Origin: Augochlora pura
Lineage: Eukaryota; Arthropoda; Insecta; Hymenoptera; Halictidae
DNA length: 64,000 bases
Reading direction: 5' to 3'
NCBI RefSeq assembly: GCF_028453695.1
Contig: NC_135781.1
Span: 15,995,640 to 16,059,639 of the forward strand
Part shown: positions 1-9,420 of the stretch, in pieces
Layout: each line of letters begins with the position of its first letter
Numbering within the stretch: position 1 is the stretch's first letter
The notes under the pieces: model-generated
What the model was told of the DNA's origin: nothing
Seen by the model: the letters and a program-made list of their open reading frames with translations, nothing else
Database searches by the model: none
Position numbers and translations under genes: made by a program

Positions 1-240
1 GGGTAGATTTGGGGCAGTTTTATAGTACTTTTTGGGTAGCTTTTGGACACTTTTAGGGTAGTTTCAAGGTAGTATTAGAGCAGTTTTAGGCTAGTTCTAA
101 GACACTTTTAGTACAATTTTAATGTACATCCAGGGTAGTTTTCTATTACTTTTAGGGTACATTTAAAGCACTTTTAGGGTAGTTCTTGGGCAGTTTCAAG
201 TTACTTTTAGAGTATTTTTAGGATAACTTAAAACTACCCC
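1..240. repeat. degenerate minisatellite (about 20-25 bp units)
   Basis: The stretch is built from imperfect repeats of a unit close to AGGGTAGTTTTAGGCAC with interspersed CTTTTAG. GGGTAG and CACTTTTAG recur with irregular spacing up to about 240, where ACTACCCC appears in reverse sense. No open frame fits it. It is cut by the window start, so its full size is unknown. Confidence 0.75.
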
Positions 241-479
241 AAAAGTGCTCTAAATAAAACCATGCTGAAAGTATTCGATCGATGAGGCCATCATCAATTT
301 TTCCTGTACCGATTACCATGCACTTACTATTTTATCTTTACACGATCACGTCGGGGTCACCAATTAATTGAGGGTGTTATACGTGAATCAGTACACTCGA
401 CTGACTCGTGGTCTATACGCTCCGTTCCTCAACGACAGACAGACTTGTCTGCCATGCGTCCACAAGAGCAGTACTACAC
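241..479. other. no gene seen
   Basis: Mixed-composition DNA between the minisatellite and the Tc1-type element. I see no convincing frame, repeat or RNA gene. Confidence 0.5.
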
Positions 480-486
480 TCCCAAA

Positions 487-676
487 CACGCGTGTGCTAT
501 CTTTAATTCCGCATTGTGTAGTTAAGATGGCTCGAAAATTCTGAATGATATGTAAACCCTACGTCGTACGAATATGAAACCATAACATGTCTTCACTTGA
601 CTTCAGCGAACTTTGTGAAAAAAAATATAAACATATGGTTGGGTACACACAAAATGATAGCACACTAAGGATTTGT
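487..676. repeat. left terminal inverted repeat of Tc1-type element
   Basis: It pairs with 1818-2007 with only scattered mismatches. It starts CACGCGTGTGCTATC and ends at AAGGATTTGT, and contains the inner motif GATAGCACAC at 656-665. Confidence 0.9.
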
Positions 677-726
677 GATGCTTTACTTTATTTTAATTAT
701 GAACAATATACTTTAATTATAACATA

Positions 727-1720
727 CTAATAATGAGTGGCACCGCCCTTATTTTCGATGACTTCAATCATCCTCCTTGGTAAAGATTTGTATAACATGG
801 ATTTGAATTTGTGGTAAATTATTCCATTCTCTTTGGATACACTTTTTTAAATCGTGAATGTTTTCGAATTGCCTTCCTTCAGCATAGGCAGCTCGCGATA
901 ACATTCCCCAGCAGTTTTCAATTATACTTAAGTCAGGGGAGCATGCTGGTCACTTTAAAACACGAATATTTTTTTTGGTAAAATACCCTTGAACAATTTT
1001 TGCTGTATGTACAGCAGCATTATCCTGCTGAAATATAAATGGCTTCCTAGCAATGTGTTCTCCATACGTATTAATTTGATTTTTAATTAGTTCTATATTT
1101 TTTATACTGTTCATTCGGCGCTGAATGAAATGAATATCGGTTTTCCCATTGTAACCAATCCCTGCCCATATCATAACGCTTCCACCTCCTGCTTGTCGCC
1201 TGATTGTTCTTATTTCTCCTTTCCGTATGTCATGGTAATAATATAAATGTCCATCAGGACCATCCAAATTAAATTTTTTCTCATCAGTAAAGATAATTTT
1301 TTTCCAGGACTTCTTCTAATGTATGTATTCTTTTGCGAATAATAAACGTTCCTGCATGTGTCTAGACTGTAGGCGTGGCTTTCTTTTAATTTTTCATCTA
1401 GTTATATTGCTAAATGTTCGGAGGACACGACGAACGTTTTCAATATTCGTATTCACATTCGCTTTGCGAGCAATTTCTTTTGCTGTTGCACAAGAATTAC
1501 TCGCAGCACGCAAAATTGCTCGTCTATCATGGTTAGATAGTTCATTTGGTCTACCACTACTCTTCTTTTTACCGTAACCATCAACGTTTTTCAGTACATT
1601 CTATATTACTTTTCTACTCCTTTTAATTTCCTTCGCAATTTCCGCAATGGTAACTTTTCTTTTTCTCAAAGTAATAATTGTTGCAATTTCACCTTCAGTT
1701 AATTTTTTTCCATGCCCCAT
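727..1720 (-). pseudogene. Tc1-family transposase pseudogene (DD34E)
   Basis: Reading the minus strand from an ATG at 1718-1720 gives one frame resembling a Tc1 transposase (about 331 codons; family members are about 340). The N-terminal part has a helix-turn-helix-like region ending in GRPNELS. The catalytic DDE domain shows FTDEKKF (D about 146), FQQDNAAVH (D about 233) and SPDLSIIEN (E about 268), giving 34 residues between the last two, the DD34E spacing of Tc1. Four in-frame stops break it at 1601-1603, 1394-1396, 1316-1318 and 950-952. The last replaces the tryptophan of the conserved WPA.SPD motif, and the third also sits where a tryptophan is plausible. A frameshift near 795-810 moves the C-terminus into another frame, which ends at the TAG at 727-729. 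It cannot make active transposase. Confidence 0.92.
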
Positions 1721-1817
1721 TGTGTAAATTTATAAATTTAATGAGTTAAAGCACTTAATGACTCAAAAACACTACGTTAACTGCTCAAGAACTGACAGAA
1801 TACTGAAGAAAGTATCA

Positions 1818-2007
1818 ACAAATCCTTAGTGTGCTATCATTTTGTGTACCCAACCATATGTTTATATTTTTTTTTCACAAAGTTCGCTGAAGTCAAGTGA
1901 AGACATGTTATGATTTCATATTCAGTACGACGTAGGGTTTACATATCATTCAGAATTTTCGAGCTATCTTAACTACACAATGCGAAATGAAAGATAGCAC
2001 ACGCGTG
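1818..2007. repeat. right terminal inverted repeat of Tc1-type element
   Basis: Reverse complement of 487-676, including both copies of the 10-bp motif and the poly-A/T run next to AACATATGG. It lies just upstream of the transposase start on the minus strand, so it probably also held the promoter. Confidence 0.9.
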
Positions 2008-2055
2008 AATGGGAAAAAATTGAGAATTTATATAAAATTTATTATGTCAAAATTA

Positions 2056-2585
2056 TTAGGTTAGAAACTATGACACGGGCGTTTTTGTTTAGTCCGTTTT
2101 CAGCTGTGACTGAGGTAGTTTCATTGTAACGCGCGCTCGATATTTTTATTTACAAATTTTAAAGCTATTCTTCTTACTCATTTAATAAAAATTTGTTCGC
2201 ATTTGTATTACATTTTTATTTGTTTTTTCTCTGAAACCAGATGGAAAGAAAACGCGATTTACATCTACCTTTTTTGTACGAGTTCAATTTGAAAGATAGC
2301 GCAGCTCAAACTTCGAGAGACATTAATCACGCATTGGGAGATGGATCCACTAATGAAAACAATACTCTATTATATTGCTTCCAAAAATTTCGAATGAAAA
2401 TTATGAATTATTTTTAAGAGAGAAAAAATACAATAACCGGGATGATATTATAAGAGACTTTGAATTGACAAAAAGTCGTAGATGTCAATGAAAGTTATTT
2501 TGATTGAATATAATAAATGATATGAAAAATTGCGCTTTTTATTTTTTATTTTTACTCAACGCCCGTTTCATAGTTTCCAACCTAA
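2056..2585 (+). mobile_element. internally deleted mariner element (530 bp)
   Basis: Terminal inverted repeats of 26 bp (2056-2081 and 2560-2585) differ at two positions. Both begin TTAGGTTRGAAACTATG and end in GGGCG. They are flanked by TA on each side (2054-2055 and 2586-2587), the expected mariner target duplication. TTAGGTT is a typical mariner tip. The interior keeps only the two ends of a transposase gene, so this is a deletion derivative that would need a transposase from elsewhere. Confidence 0.88.
2241..2507 (+). pseudogene. mariner transposase remnant, N- and C-terminal ends only
   Basis: From the ATG at 2241 a 58-codon frame (stop 2415-2417) encodes a mariner-like N-terminus: LPFLYEFNLKDSAAQ, then RDINHALGDGST and CFQKFR match the helix-turn-helix region that mariner proteins use to bind their inverted repeats. 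The whole catalytic domain is missing. Near the right end, 2475-2507 reads VVDVNESYFD followed by TGA, which resembles the usual mariner C-terminus. The two pieces are joined by about 50 bp of unrecognisable sequence. The family call rests on remembered motifs, not on an alignment. Confidence 0.75.
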
Positions 2586-2960
2586 TATTATGTCAAGGGG
2601 CAATTCATGGTAGGAATAGGTGTGCCATATTTGCATGTTTAGATTCAGGATTAGTTTGAAAGAAATGATATCACTAAAGTAATTTAACAACTATTGTAGA
2701 GAAACTTAAAAAAATTAGTTGTGGAAACATAATTAAGAGAAATAATTCCAAGGAACAATTTAGAGTTAAAATCTGAAAGGTGACTTTTAATACCGCTTGG
2801 TAGAAATAGCGTTACCGAGCAAATTGCAGATCCTGGATGACAGATTGAAGTTCTATCGACAGCAAACGTGACAGGCCTATTGATGGTATAACGTGACGTT
2901 GATACAAGTTAAGGATCTTTAACTACAGCCAGCTACCTGCTGTTATACCGTAGTGAACAC
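2586..2960. other. gene-free AT-rich stretch
   Basis: No frame of note and no repeat recognised between the mariner derivative and the first TTAA-type end. Confidence 0.5.
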
Positions 2961-3195
2961 TTAACCCCTTGCGTATCATTACCTTCACAGTTAGAATGAT
3001 CACAAGTTTCTCGATTCTAATGACTTCTTGAAACCCGAACAATATTTATATTTTTCATATTTCTACACATATTTGAATGTTTAAACATGGATGACTGGAG
3101 AACGGAATTTTATTCCTACTCAAAAGAACACAAAATAACATTCGTTCCTAGAAACTCGCTATTCGTAGAAATCTCCATTATGAGTCAGTCTCTGC
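2961..3195. mobile_element. possible left end of a TTAA-type MITE, cut by the assembly gap
   Basis: TTAACCCCTTGCGTATC at 2961 resembles the tip of the element at 3479-4079 (TTAACCCCTTGG). The sequence then runs into a block of N, so no right end can be assigned. An open frame running into the gap (from 3087) has no recognisable content. Confidence 0.35.
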
Positions 3196-3295
3196 NNNNN
3201 NNNNNNNNNNNNNNNNNNNNNNNNNNNNNNNNNNNNNNNNNNNNNNNNNNNNNNNNNNNNNNNNNNNNNNNNNNNNNNNNNNNNNNNNNNNNNNN
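3196..3295. other. assembly gap (100 N)
   Basis: Exactly 100 undetermined bases, the conventional placeholder for a gap of unknown size. It lies between two TTAA-type MITE fragments, so the missing DNA is probably repetitive. Confidence 0.99.
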
Positions 3296-3458
3296 TTGTT
3301 ATCTATTATCGAGATAAATGTGTTAAATTGTACTACAAGCTTCAATATTATTATATAAATTATTAAATATTAAATACCTTTCGAGATTAATAAGAATAAT
3401 AAAATCAAAATAGAAACGAAAATTTTTACGACCGGATGACTGGCTGATAAAGTGTTAA
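3296..3458. mobile_element. right part of a TTAA-type MITE (family E)
   Basis: The segment ends in GCTGATAAAGTGTTAA (TTAA 3455-3458), the reverse of the family tip TTAACACTTT. The preceding AT-rich sequence (ATTAAATACCTTTCGAG, then TTTTTACGACCGGATGAC) parallels the right part of the copy at 54677-55167. Its left end must lie in or before the gap. Confidence 0.6.
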
Positions 3459-3478
3459 TTATACAGTAAGAAGTGTTC

Positions 3479-4079
3479 TTAACCCCTTGGCTAATGTGGC
3501 TGCCTGTAGGCGCTTAGAAATTTTGCGTTCGTAATACTAAGAAAGCCTATAGACGTCCTCACAATTTTATCGATAATTATTCAGATAGATCTTACCACAA
3601 TTAGACAAATTATTCCGATAGATCTTACCACAATTAGACAAATTATTCCGATAGATCTTACCATAATTAGACAAAAGGCGCAAATGTGTAGTGTGACGAA
3701 ATCATAACAAAAGAAAGGAAACACATTACGAATGTAAGAAAACTGATGTAAGATTTTATATTTATCCATGTATCACATGGATATCACAGATATCACAGAT
3801 TTTGTATTTATCCATGTATCACACTTTACTAGATTACTAGATATAAGTAGCAATCTATTTTACTAAATATAAGTAGCAGTAGCAATCCGGTTCAGAATAC
3901 GAAGAAAGAAATACTACCGTTTTAGTATAGTGAAATTTAGTTTCTTGATCCTTGAGATATGTTTTCATGAAAATGCAACCCTACCCAAAAGTTTGCCGTT
4001 CTCGGCGCACATCGTAACTCAATTCCTGCCGTATGGTAAGGCCAGTGCGTATCAAAGTCTGCCGTAGACAAGGGGTTAA
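3479..4079. mobile_element. TTAA-type MITE, family A (601 bp)
   Basis: It begins TTAACCCCTTGG and ends CAAGGGGTTAA, giving 11-bp inverted tips including the TTAA expected of piggyBac-type insertion. A short palindrome, GCCTGTAGGC (3502-3511), is centred 27.5 nt from the outer T. The interior holds a 33-bp tandem array and no coding frame. Assignment to the piggyBac group rests on TTAA plus the tip sequence only. Confidence 0.75.
3576..3674. repeat. 33-bp tandem repeat, 3 copies
   Basis: Three consecutive 33-bp units, each containing GATAGATCTTACCA.AATTAGACAA and differing by only one or two bases. The array lies inside the family A MITE and is not coding. Confidence 0.95.
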
Positions 4080-4180
4080 AATGAAATGACTTGAGAGATA
4101 TCCTTGCTATTGTTCAGGTTGTTTTACAAAGTAGATTTAAGCTGGAATTGTTGAAGGTGATCTTGTATTTTAGAAAAATA

Positions 4181-4428
4181 TTAACCCTTTGCACTCGAAG
4201 CCATTTTAACTGTAATTCTAAATTAACTTTTCTGACATATAGCATTTCCATTTTATATGACAAAATGTATTTTATGTATATGAAATTGAATCTACTAACT
4301 CGTGCAACAACAGTTATACTTTTAATAATTTTTAAAATCTAATTTTTCATAATATAAAAATTATCTTGAAACGTGCTGTAACAATTTTAGTCGTGCCTCA
4401 GAGTCACCACGCGAGTGCAAATGGTTAA
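4181..4428. mobile_element. TTAA-type MITE, family B copy 1 (248 bp)
   Basis: The ends are TTAACCCTTTGCACTCG and CGAGTGCAAATGGTTAA. Two further copies at 8302-8544 and 23314-23559 share the ends and landmark blocks in the same order: AGCATTTCCATTTTA.., then CAGAGTCACCA close to the right end. The TTAA on both sides is the expected piggyBac-type target duplication. This family lacks the subterminal palindrome seen in most others here. Confidence 0.85.
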
Positions 4429-4438
4429 TAAAATACTA

Positions 4439-4480
4439 TTAACACTATGCCGTCCTGGTGTCACCACAGTGGTGTAACGT
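4439..4480. mobile_element. left end of a TTAA-type MITE, family L
   Basis: The tip TTAACACTATGCCGTCC is followed by CACCACAGTGGTG (4462-4474), a 6+1+6 palindrome centred 29 nt from the outer T, matching the architecture of the other families. No matching right end could be found downstream, so this is a truncated copy or a diverged pair. Confidence 0.55.
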
Positions 4481-4980
4481 GCAAATATATAAATCAAACA
4501 AATTTTACATTTATTTACATATCCTCGAAATGTCATGAAAATGGATGGGCAGGGTTGAAATCTCACGAGACCTAACGATGAGATTAGTAAAACTTGACAA
4601 TTTATAATTTTCCGTTAACCTTTCCTAATGAAGGCGACAACTGTGTAATTTGAATCGGTGTTCCCGACGCAAAGCGAAGAAATTTTTGCGTGACGTGAAA
4701 CTATACAATACAATTCAAAACTGCAACAAAGTACTATGAAAGAAGTATATTCAAGTTCTACAGAATGAGAAACGAGCAAAGAAACAAAAACTTGGCAACT
4801 ACAAGATAGCAATGTATTTACTGTGGAACAATCGCTTATTTTTCATGTATCAAAGAAAGATGAAAATGAAGTCGTTAACTGGCAAAACAGTTGAACTGCG
4901 GAAGCACCTATGCGGTCTCTTGCTGCACATAAGAGAAATGAAGACGAAGCGATTGCAGGAGAAGGATTCCAAAAATTGCA
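4481..4980. other. gene-free AT-rich stretch
   Basis: It may include the body of the family L element. An open stretch of about 85 codons on the plus strand (about 4730-4980) shows no motif I recognise. Confidence 0.4.
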
Positions 4981-5950
4981 GCTAATGCAACGATCGCAGG
5001 ACGTAATTACCTAACACGGTTGACCCGGGACGTCTAAAGTCGGCGGAGTTTAGAGGAGCAATTACAAGCGGTGGTCTGGCAACGGTTCCGCAATGGATGC
5101 AAATGCGCGACACGCCGCGGACGGAGACAGACGTCGCTGGGAGAAAGGGAGCAAAGTAAATAGGAGCGCAGCCGCGGTAATTAACGGTTATAAAAGGCCG
5201 GCTCTCAATAAGCAGCAAGGAAAGGTCCGGCGATCGGCGACGCGATCTCGAGAGCCAGCCACGAGCTGACCTTTTTCTTGATTCACTTTCGCGAATTATT
5301 AACGGGGAGCGCGCGGGCGCGCGGGCGGGCGTACGCGCGTGCCCCGTCCGTCGAAGAGTTACGAGACGGACGAGCAAACAATCCCGACGCTGCTGGTATT
5401 CAAGAAACCAGCGACTTGGCAATTGCTATTTTAATTAGGAACGACGTTAACGAGCGGCCCGCGGAGTTACGCGATCCCAGACCTTTCAGGAGCGGGAACA
5501 ATTAAACGTGAACTTTATCACCTGTGGGACGCGCAGTGATGTCATCCGCGTAACTGGCGAACGAATTATCCGGGAACGTCGAGAAGCGAGGATCGAGGAT
5601 CGAGAGGTCGGCAGGCCTGTTTTCGTTTTGATTCTGCGCTAATAGTCGGGTCCGGCTGTTCGATGAGAATTATTTGCAAAAACGTGACCGTTCGCAGAGG
5701 TAATAACCTCTCGTTCCGGGGGTCAGTTAATTAACCATAATCTCGTTGGAAGTCGCCGGGGTGATTACGCGAATCGGACAACACGCCGAGACTTCGGTCT
5801 TCGGCTGCTTCGCGGTCCCCGCATTTGCATAGTTTAATTGCACAATCAACCCTTTCGTCTAACGTAACTTCTCTCCTCGAGCGATTTTACGACTTTTGTT
5901 CGTGATCGGAAGCGGCCGCACAGCGTTGCGTTCTGGGCACTAACTGGGTA
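4981..5950. other. CpG-rich block, no confirmed gene
   Basis: GC and CpG content rise sharply compared with both neighbours, with runs such as GCGCGCGGGCGCGCGGG near 5308-5325. Overlapping open frames on both strands (for example 4982-5422 minus) are what CpG-rich, stop-poor sequence produces by chance; none shows a domain. A TATA-like element lies at 5188. It could be a promoter or enhancer region. Confidence 0.45.
5188..5196 (+). promoter_or_regulatory. TATA-box-like sequence
   Basis: GGTTATAAAAGGC gives a strong TATA match in GC-rich surroundings. No clear initiator at the usual 25-30 bp spacing and no recognisable gene downstream, so this is only a candidate. Confidence 0.25.
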
Positions 5951-6944
5951 AAACTCTTTTTTTATGTTTATTGAATGTCGTATGTCCCTACAGCTTTATT
6001 ACAACAAATGTGTGTACTTGGCATTTCATGCATGCCATTTTTAGTAACAATTGCTTAACAGAACAATTTTTTTATCAAAAAGATATAATATAATAAAATC
6101 ATAATAATAATTGATAGTCAAATAATAGAGCAAGGTGAAATAAACTGAAATTGTGTTAAATTAAAAACAAATGTATTATAAATCATCATTTGTTGAAGCA
6201 AATGATGTCTTTATTAGATGAACTTTCAATATGTACAAAAAATAATAAGTTTATATATTTTATATACTTTCATATAATATTGATGTATTTTATTAAGACG
6301 ACTGTCTTTCTTAAAATGATACCGAACGTATAAAAAGGTGAATACAAAACTTATTTGAATGATGTCAGTTCATGTTAATTTTATGCGGAACTTGTAAACA
6401 TTGTTTTAAGAATTTCAATACAATGTCTATATAAAATGACTTTCGCGGATGTCACCTTATATTACTGACTCATGTGCTCAACGTTCGAACTAAATGATCT
6501 TTTTCATTCGTCTTTTTTGTCCTCACAATGTTTACTAACAGTTTATATTATTGATACGCCAGTGTCAGGTATTAATGGTTGCTTTAGGTTTAAAATATAT
6601 CACACTCAATTGTATTATTGATTATAGTAAATTAAATTAAAAAGTGTATAACAAATTAATAATAATAGTAAAAGTAAATTAAAAGTAAATAAATAGTAGT
6701 AAATTAAAAGTAAATAAGTAATAGTAAATTAAAAGTAAATAAGTAATAGTACATTAAATTAAAATATAGTGAATTAAGTTATTAAAGTGAATGCATTATG
6801 TCATTAACGCATTTGCATCATAAGCTCATATACGCGCGGAATTTAGCGACATAAACCAATGTTCCATTTTTTCGATTGATGCAAGTCGGATGAGAAAAAT
6901 TGTAATTTAATTATCGAAAACTTCATTCCATTCTACGCGTGTAA
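5951..6944. other. AT-rich gene-free stretch
   Basis: Low-complexity AT-rich DNA with one short tandem array (6667-6755). No coding frame or element ends recognised. Confidence 0.55.
6667..6755. repeat. AT-rich tandem repeat (about 25-bp units)
   Basis: Around three units of a sequence close to AAATTAAAAGTAAATAAG plus TAATAGT follow one another. Confidence 0.8.
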
Positions 6945-7097
6945 AGAACAGCATTTTTCTCACACATCTCACAGCTGTATAATTTACGCTTAACGCATAT
7001 TCGTCCGGTAATTTTTTGCACCGCCATTCACAAAATTTCGGCATTTCTCGATACTATCTGTAGAAATGATATGGTTATATAAAAACAATGTAACTTC
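6945..7097 (-). repeat. interspersed repeat O, copy 1, first half
   Basis: The reverse complement matches about 39730-39880: both contain a TTTTTATATAAACCATAT-like stretch, then CAGATAGT, AAATG.CG and TTTTGTGAAT in the same order. The repeat is interrupted at 7098 by the family D TTAA element and resumes at 8097. Its nature is unknown. Confidence 0.7.
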
Positions 7098-8096
7098 TTA
7101 ACACTAGGTTTACGAAGCGCGTCAATTTGACGCATCTTCAATTTTTCATAGAAAAATTTAGAAATCGGTTAGATTTATCTCTAGCTACGCATACTTACAA
7201 TTATCCATTTAGCAAGACGTATATTTGTGAAGATTTATTTTCTACTGCACCTTCGAATTTCGAAATTTTCTGTGGGTTATAACCTATCTCTACGAATACG
7301 TCAAATCGAAGTAATGGTAAGGCAGTACACAAACTTCGTTATCTCAACTCTCCTGCGGCTGTTACAGGATTACTTTTGCGTTCTTTATTCTCAAAATCAC
7401 GTGCTGAAAAGCGATAACCATTGAGAAAATTCATGATACTATATTTTAGCTATAATCATAATGTAAACATATTTTGAAATTTAAGGTTTTGGAAATATTG
7501 TTAGTTTGTGCATTGAAGAAATTGATATCACGTTATTGTAGGTAACTGCTAAAACATTACTGTCGCTTTAAGTTCTACATTCTTTGACGAATAACCCTTG
7601 TTCATAAAACATGGCCAAACGAGGTAAAGATACGTTGGAAAACAAAATCTGTCTAAGAGGTGGTAGTTCTGATGAAAACAGTGACAACAGGGGAAACTAG
7701 CTTCACCAAACCCAAGAGGAAGTTGAAATTATACAATATAGTGAAAGTGTGCAAATAAAGAAATCAGCAGATAGTGGAGAGGAACATTTCCGGAATTTAC
7801 ATTTCAAAAGAAAAAGGGTGCATGTCCTTTCAGATTCAAAAAATGATATCAACTTCAGCTGATCCCAAATTGCTACTATCTTTTATGATAAAGATAATAT
7901 TTCACTCTTCACCAAAGGACTTATAAAATGCCGTATCATTTTCATATAGATATTTTGATATCAATACACCTGTATAACAATATTCTTTTAAAACTAGATT
8001 ACTTATTTTACAAAGTGTTTATTTCTTTTCAACATGGGTCAAATTGACGCGTGTCGTAGAGAGGTATATAAGAAATCTCCGTAAACCCAGTGTTAA
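7098..8096. mobile_element. TTAA-type element, family D (999 bp), with empty site known
   Basis: The ends are TTAACACTAGGTTTACG and (reverse complement of the right) TTAACACTGGGTTTACG, differing at one position. At the left end GCGTCAATTTGACGC (7119-7133), a perfect 7+1+7 palindrome, is centred 28 nt from the outer T; a related GTCAA/TTGAC pair lies deeper at the right end (about 8037-8050). TTAA flanks both sides. The insertion splits repeat O; the uninterrupted copy at 39525-39880 has a single TTAA at exactly this point (39726-39729). The interior has a broken acidic reading frame (7611-7860) that may be the start of a transposase. Confidence 0.88.
7611..7863 (+). pseudogene. possible transposase N-terminus remnant inside family D
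   Basis: From an ATG at 7611 the frame reads a short lysine- and serine-rich peptide with GGSSDENSDN and then stops. A shifted frame continues with a hydrophilic, acidic stretch (TQEEVEIIQYSESV, SADSGEEHF) and KRKRVHVLSDS. Acidic, serine-rich N-termini are common in piggyBac-type transposases, which fits the TTAA flanks. No catalytic domain remains, so the assignment is weak. Confidence 0.35.
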
Positions 8097-8301
8097 AAAT
8101 CATAATTTTCAGTGATGGTTATAATTGTACCACCGTTGGTTAAAATTATCTCTGCTTGGTAAAAATTAGAATTGAATTAATTTAAAATTAAAAGAACAAG
8201 AATCAATTATATGCTGTAACATACAAACGAAAAATTTGTGTCATTTAGCTATTGGTGGTTGTTTACAAAATGCCATTTTCGCTCACGTGGACGAACATGT
8301 G
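8097..8301 (-). repeat. interspersed repeat O, copy 1, second half
   Basis: The reverse complement matches 39525-39725: shared blocks include CACCAATAGC.AAATGAC, CTTGTTCTTTT-like sequence, TTTTTACCAA.CAGAG and ATAATTATAACCA-like sequence. It abuts family B copy 2 at 8302. The corresponding place in the other copy also carries TTAA (39521-39524), so the B element may have inserted at a second TTAA of the same repeat, but the far flank does not match convincingly. Confidence 0.72.
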
Positions 8302-8544
8302 TCAACGCTTTGCACTCGAAACCATATTAACTATAAATCTAAAATACTTCTTCTGGCTTACAGTATTTCCATTTTATATAACAAAGTGCATTCTATATAT
8401 ACGAAATTAACTCTTGCGACTTGTATTAACAATTTCACTTTTACTAATGTTTGTAAAATTAAATTTTGTTGCTATAAAAATGATTTTGAAACAGGATAGA
8501 ACAATTTTGATGACGCCTTAGAGTCACCACACTCGAGTGTTGTC
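8302..8544. mobile_element. TTAA-type MITE, family B copy 2
   Basis: It starts TCAACGCTTTGCACTCG (TTAA decayed to TCAA) and shares the internal blocks of copy 1 (CAGTATTTCCATTTTATA, AACAAAGTGCATT, AGAGTCACCAC). The right tip is eroded around CTCGAGTGTTGTC. It is older or more mutated than copy 1. Confidence 0.75.
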
Positions 8545-9420
8545 AGAATTTAAGTGGAATACACGAGTTTTGTGATAGCCGAAATAGATGCGAATATCTG
8601 ATTATAGAAGTATTAACAACGACAAAGTAACACGTCTTTCGCGCACGACTGCCGGATCGAGAAGAACGCCGGGGAGAGAAAAAAGAGGGCAGGAACGATC
8701 GAAAAACAATTGAGGCATGCGCGAATCATCTCTACGGCAACATAGGCCAGCGTTGGTTACCAGATTACCCTGATCCACTCGAAATAACCATATTTCAAAC
8801 AAGTGCAAAGGATTAATGCGCGTCGAATTCTGCCGTAATAAATGCAGAGAAATAAGCCCGCGCAAAATTCAACTGTAGCAAAGAGGTTAAAAGTTCGTCG
8901 AAGGTATCCGCGCGAGCGCTCGAACAGGATTGCACGATATGGCAACACTTGGGTTAGTTCCAGGGACAGATTGCGGCATATTACGCGAGAGGAAGGAAAC
9001 GATCAAAAAGCTCGGATGGCATCTTTATTCATTAGCTTTCTAATTGCGCGCCGCGCCGGTCGAAGCTCCTCCGTTAACCAGGCAATTACACGTACGATAG
9101 AAGCTTTCATCTGGCTGGGCGATACTGTCTCGAGGACTCGTCCTGGGAACACGGGGGGGAAATTAGTTAGCTACTGCTCAAACTGGTTCCCATGATCCCG
9201 CGAATCCCCGGCATTGTTCCGGATGCAGGAGCGACATTTAATTTATTTATTTATTCGTTCGTTTGTACACAAGAAAAATCTCTTTGTACACAGATTGTAG
9301 TTCATGTAGCGAGATTAATGACGTCGCGTGTAAGCCCGATAGAAGAAAGTTATGGGAATTATCCGCGCTCATCTTTGATTTATCGTTGCACGTTTCCTAC
9401 GTGGAAGTGAATTCGATATG
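8545..9420. other. CpG-richer block, no confirmed gene
   Basis: GC-rich DNA with several overlapping open frames on both strands (up to 117 codons). None has a recognisable domain or splice context. Confidence 0.4.

Larger units (their letters stand above)
487..2007 (-). mobile_element. Tc1-type DNA transposon, complete but inactive
   Basis: The element is bounded by inverted repeats of 190 bp (487-676 and 1818-2007) that match almost throughout; weaker similarity (TCCCA) extends to about 480 and 2014. Between them on the minus strand lies a decayed Tc1-family transposase (727-1720). Each arm carries a 10-bp motif twice, at its outer edge (GTGTGCTATC, 492-501) and inner edge (GATAGCACAC, 656-665), the second being the reverse complement of the first. 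Long arms with paired internal motifs recall the IR/DR layout of Sleeping Beauty-like elements, except that direct repeats are usual there. No clean TA duplication is visible at the outer edges. The arms are far better preserved than the frame, so the copy could still have been mobilised in trans after its gene decayed; that is inference. Confidence 0.9.

Noticed and set aside
4982..5422. 146-codon minus-strand frame
   Set aside because: It lies in a CpG-rich, stop-poor block with overlapping frames. The Arg/Ser/Pro-rich peptide shows no motif.
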